Of a stretch of DNA of 64,000 bases, positions 61,288-64,000 are shown in pieces. Every line of letters starts with the position of its first letter. The first letter of the stretch is position 1. The stretch is from positions 2,480,001 through 2,544,000 of the forward strand of contig NZ_AP028032.1 of the NCBI RefSeq assembly GCF_030296935.1, written 5' to 3'. Source of the stretch: Coprobacter fastidiosus (GTDB taxonomy: Bacteria > Bacteroidota > Bacteroidia > Bacteroidales > Coprobacteraceae). Position numbers and translations under genes: made by a program. Below the pieces are notes generated by a model. The model was given only the letters and a program-made list of their open reading frames with translations. It searched no databases and was not told where the DNA came from.

Positions 61288-62922
61288 ATGAAGAATATAT
61301 GGACTGCTGTAATTTGCCTATTACTTTGTTGGGGAACAGTTTCTGCACAATCTTATGTCTCGCAAGTATGGGTCTCCGATTTGGGAAACGGAAAGTATAA
61401 GAATCCTGTTTTAGATGCTGATTATTCTGATCCGGACGTTTGTCGGGTAGGCGATGATTATTATATGACATCTTCGAGTTTTGCATGTATACCTGCCCTT
61501 CAGATTCTTCACTCTAAAGATATGGTGAATTGGCGTATTATAGGAACAGCTATTGAACGCTTGCTTCCGGAAGAACGCTTTTCTCAGATGCAACATGGAA
61601 ATGGGGTTTGGGCACCCAGTATAAGATATCATCGGGGAGAGTTTTATATTTATTATGGTGATCCCGACACGGGAATTTATATGGTAAAATCTAAAGATCC
61701 TGCCGGGAAATGGGATAACCCCGTATTGGTAAAAGCTGCTAAAGGGATTATCGATACTTGTCCGTTATGGGATGAAGACGGTAATGCTTATATAGTACAT
61801 GGCTATGCCGGAAGTCGTGCCGGTCTGAAAAGTATTTTGGGATTGATCCGTATGACTCCGGACGGGACACGGGCGATCGGGGAGTCCAGAATTATTTTTG
61901 ACGGACATATTGGCAATGCAACGATAGAAGGTCCTAAATTTTATAAGCGAGACGGCTGGTATTATATTTTTGCTCCTGCCGGAGGTGTACCGACAGGCTG
62001 GCAGACAGTTTTACGGTCTAAAAATATATGGGGTCCGTATGAGTGGAAAATTGTGATGGCTCAGGGAAATACGAATATAAATGGACCTCATCAGGGAGCA
62101 TGGGTAGATACTCCGGATGGAAAAGAGGATTGGTTTTTTCATTTTCAAGATAAAGAAGCGTATGGTCGCGTAGTTCATTTGCAGCCGATGAAGTGGGTTG
62201 ACGGATGGCCTGTAATCGGAGTCGATAAAGATGGGGATGGTTGCGGGAGTCCTGTGTATTCTTATAAGAAACCGAATGTCGGGAAAACTTATTCTATTGA
62301 AACGCCTGCAGAAAGCGATGAATTCGACTCTTTAGAGTTAGGTTTGCAATGGCAATGGCAGGCAAATCCTAAACCGATATGGTATTTTTGTGACGGAGGT
62401 AATAGTTTGTTACGGCTTTACTCTTATTATACCGAAAATCAGGTTAATTTATGGGATGTCCCGAATTTGTTACTACAAAAATTTCCAACGGAAGATTTTA
62501 CGGTGACAACGAAGGTCTCATTTGCGCCTTCTTCTAAATATACTGGAGAACGGACAGGTTTGGTTGTAATGGGGGCAGATTATGCCGTGTTGGCAATTGA
62601 AAATCGTGCGGACGGATTGATCTTGGTACAGAATGTGTGCCGTAAGGCTGATAAGAAAGGAAAGGAAGAGGAAAATGCGTCGGTAAAGTTATCTGATAAT
62701 ACGTTGTTTCTTAGAGTAAAGGTTAAGAAAGATTCCGAGAAAGAAGCTATCTGTTCATTCAGTTATAGTGTAGATGGCAAGAAGTTTATTTCTTTGGGAG
62801 AAAACTTTACGGCGAAACCCGGTAAATGGATCGGTGCTAAAGTGGGATTGTTTATTACTCGTCCTAAAGCCGTCAATGATGGAGGTTGGGTGGATATAGA
62901 TTGGTTTAGAGTAACGAAATAG
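61288..62922 (+). CDS. Glycoside hydrolase family 43 with C-terminal beta-sandwich
   Basis: 544 residues from the ATG at 61288 (MKNIWTAVICLLLCWG, a signal peptide). The five-bladed propeller shows NPVLDADYSDPDVCRVGDDY with the base Asp, GVWAPSIRYHRGEFYIYYGD, GIIDTCPLWDEDGNAY with the pKa-modulating Asp, and NATIEGPKFYKRDGWYYIF with the acid Glu. The C-terminal ~190 residues (ESDEFDSLELGLQWQWQANP) form the GH43 beta-sandwich. GH43 enzymes release arabinose, xylose or galactose from side chains; here pectic side chains are the natural guess. Confidence 0.92.
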   Translation: MKNIWTAVICLLLCWGTVSAQSYVSQVWVSDLGNGKYKNPVLDADYSDPDVCRVGDDYYMTSSSFACIPALQILHSKDMVNWRIIGTAIERLLPEERFSQMQHGNGVWAPSIRYHRGEFYIYYGDPDTGIYMVKSKDPAGKWDNPVLVKAAKGIIDTCPLWDEDGNAYIVHGYAGSRAGLKSILGLIRMTPDGTRAIGESRIIFDGHIGNATIEGPKFYKRDGWYYIFAPAGGVPTGWQTVLRSKNIWGPYEWKIVMAQGNTNINGPHQGAWVDTPDGKEDWFFHFQDKEAYGRVVHLQPMKWVDGWPVIGVDKDGDGCGSPVYSYKKPNVGKTYSIETPAESDEFDSLELGLQWQWQANPKPIWYFCDGGNSLLRLYSYYTENQVNLWDVPNLLLQKFPTEDFTVTTKVSFAPSSKYTGERTGLVVMGADYAVLAIENRADGLILVQNVCRKADKKGKEEENASVKLSDNTLFLRVKVKKDSEKEAICSFSYSVDGKKFISLGENFTAKPGKWIGAKVGLFITRPKAVNDGGWVDIDWFRVTK

Positions 62923-63076
62923 CTTTTAAAAGTTTTATTTGAAGATATTATCAAAAAATCCTATAAAAGTGACAATTTATGCTCATGTTGCCGTTTGTAT
63001 TCGGTGTATTTTTGGGCTTGTAATATGATAGCCGTGTGAAATTGTAAGAGTTCATTTTTAGTTTTTCGATAGAGAA

Positions 63077-63107
63077 GGTTGTCCAGAAAAACGATCGTTT
63101 GATTGGA
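63077..63107 (+). repeat. Direct repeat, copy 1 (palindromic core AACGATCGTT)
   Basis: GGTTGTCCAGAAAAACGATC runs on to GTTTGATTGGA. The second copy begins 116 bp downstream and differs by a one-base insertion in the A-run and three substitutions. The core AACGATCGTT is a perfect palindrome, as expected of an operator for a dimeric regulator. Confidence 0.85.
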
Positions 63108-63192
63108 CTTGAACAGTCTCCGGAGAAATAAAAAATAAAAGATTGAATATGTATGACTTGTAAAGTCGAGTGCGTGGTTATTTTGAGAAAAA

Positions 63193-63224
63193 GGTTGTCC
63201 TGAAAAAACGATCGTTTCATCGGA
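63193..63224 (+). repeat. Direct repeat, copy 2 (palindromic core AACGATCGTT)
   Basis: GGTTGTCCTGAAAAAACGAT runs on to CGTTTCATCGGA. It is 88 bp upstream of the SusC-like start, a position fit for an activator or repressor of the pectin import genes. Confidence 0.85.
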
Positions 63225-63312
63225 TGCCTTTTGTAATACCGGAAAACATATCTTTTTGATAGTTTCATGAATTTAATAAATCATATATCATTAACATTAA
63301 ATCCAAGTACTA

Positions 63313-64000
63313 ATGAACGAAAATCTGAAATTGAGAAGTTTGGGTATTCTTCTGTTGATGTGCTTATTCAGCTTTGGTGCGTATGCTCAGGGACGACAAG
63401 TTTCCGGTACGGTTACCGATGCGAAGGGTGAGCCTCAAATCGGAGTATCTGTCGGAGTGAAAGGTACTACTCAGGGTACTATGACCGATATCGACGGTAA
63501 ATTTAAAATTAAAGTTCCTTCGGATAAGTCGGTTCTGCGTTTTACTTATGTGGGTTTTAAGCCTCATGAAGTTACGGTAGGAAAACAATCGACATTTAAA
63601 ATCGTGCTTCACGAAGAGGCGAAAGATCTTGATGAGGTGGTTGTAATCGGTTATGGTACAGTGCGTAAAGGTGAGTTGACCGGTGCAACGGCTTCTATTA
63701 ATGAGAAGATGTTAAAGGATATTCCTGTAGCGTCTGCAGCCGAAGCCTTGACCGGACGTTTGTCAGGGGTACAAGTGACGACGACGGAAGGTTCTCCTGA
63801 TGCGGAAATACAGATACGTGTACGTGGGGGAGGTTCTATAACTCAAGATAATTCTCCTCTTTATATTGTGGATGGTTTCCCGGTAAATAGTATCGGAGAT
63901 ATCTCTCCTTCGGATATAAAGGATATGCGTGTGTTGAAGGATGCTGCGTCTACTGCTATTTATGGGGCACGTGGAGCTAATGGGGTTATTCTTATTACGA
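63313..64000 (+). CDS. SusC/RagA-family TonB-dependent transporter, 3'-truncated by window
   Basis: The first 229 codons are present and open to the window edge. Signal peptide (LGILLLMCLFSFGAYA), carboxypeptidase-like domain (VSGTVTDAKGEPQIGVSVGV), a VVVIGYGTVRKGELTGA TonB-box-like stretch, and the start of the plug (GRLSGVQVTTTEGSPDAEIQ, PLYIVDGFPV, VLKDAASTAIYGARGANGVI). It follows the pectin enzymes on the same strand, so pectic oligosaccharides are the likely cargo. Its susD partner should lie just beyond the window. Confidence 0.93.
   Translation, partial: MNENLKLRSLGILLLMCLFSFGAYAQGRQVSGTVTDAKGEPQIGVSVGVKGTTQGTMTDIDGKFKIKVPSDKSVLRFTYVGFKPHEVTVGKQSTFKIVLHEEAKDLDEVVVIGYGTVRKGELTGATASINEKMLKDIPVASAAEALTGRLSGVQVTTTEGSPDAEIQIRVRGGGSITQDNSPLYIVDGFPVNSIGDISPSDIKDMRVLKDAASTAIYGARGANGVILIT

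Larger units (their letters stand above)
62923..63312. other. Regulatory intergenic region before a SusC-like gene
   Basis: About 390 bp containing two copies of a 31-32 bp direct repeat (63077-63107 and 63193-63224). No frame was recognised on the + strand. It must hold the promoter of the SusC-like gene at 63313. Confidence 0.6.

Overview
The window comes from a member of the Bacteroidales (Bacteroidota). The evidence is a Bacteroidota-type 16S gene, promoters of the TTTG-N(~20)-TAnnTTTG kind, few Shine-Dalgarno sites, SusC/SusD pairs, and arginine genes in the argR-GNAT-argG-argC-argD order. The 16S gene and the C-terminal sorting-like domains on many secreted enzymes make me think of the Barnesiella/Coprobacter side of the order. 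That placement is an impression and was not computed.

Layout. (1) 1-11925 (+) is the uninterrupted S10-spc-alpha ribosomal protein cluster, from the tail of rpsS to rplQ, including secY, map, infA, rpmJ and rpoA. It closes with a terminator. (2) eno (+) faces a DUF1460 cell-wall hydrolase-like gene (-), and the two share a terminator. (3) 14882-20180 (+) is a complete rRNA operon: consensus promoter, 16S, tRNA-Ile(GAT), tRNA-Ala(TGC), 23S, 5S, terminator. A small DUF6132-like membrane protein gene follows. (4) 21270-36506 (-) is a polysaccharide-utilisation-type locus. It encodes a beta-helix/GH71-99-like fusion, a beta-helix protein, SusC, SusD, a GH99-like lipoprotein in the SusE position and a DUF5010-like/tectonin protein. 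No classical CAZyme family or regulator is visible in it. (5) 36709-41240 (-) is the arginine operon argR-GNAT-argG-argC-argD. (6) 41751-43787 (-) holds a GNAT, an M48 lipoprotein protease and surE. (7) 44080-48121 (+) holds parA, parB, a DUF5683 gene and a LysM lytic transglycosylase, which joins chromosome segregation to the cell envelope. (8) 48215-64000 (+) is a pectin/rhamnogalacturonan cluster: CE12-CE8 fusion, multidomain CE8, PL1, CE12, GH105, a second CE8, GH43, and the start of a SusC-like receptor cut by the window edge. A small winged-helix gene lies inside it.

How they work together. In cluster 8 the methylesterases (CE8) and acetylesterases (CE12) strip pectin decorations, PL1 cleaves the galacturonan backbone, GH105 removes unsaturated uronic acids, GH43 trims side chains, and the SusC-like receptor would import products. 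In locus 4 SusC/SusD should bind and import a glycan processed by three GH71/GH99-clan-like proteins. Its substrate is unknown, and it is the best candidate here for an undescribed system. Most of the large secreted enzymes end in a short beta-sandwich domain with a basic tip, resembling type IX secretion sorting domains.

No CRISPR array, transposase, integrase or phage gene was seen.
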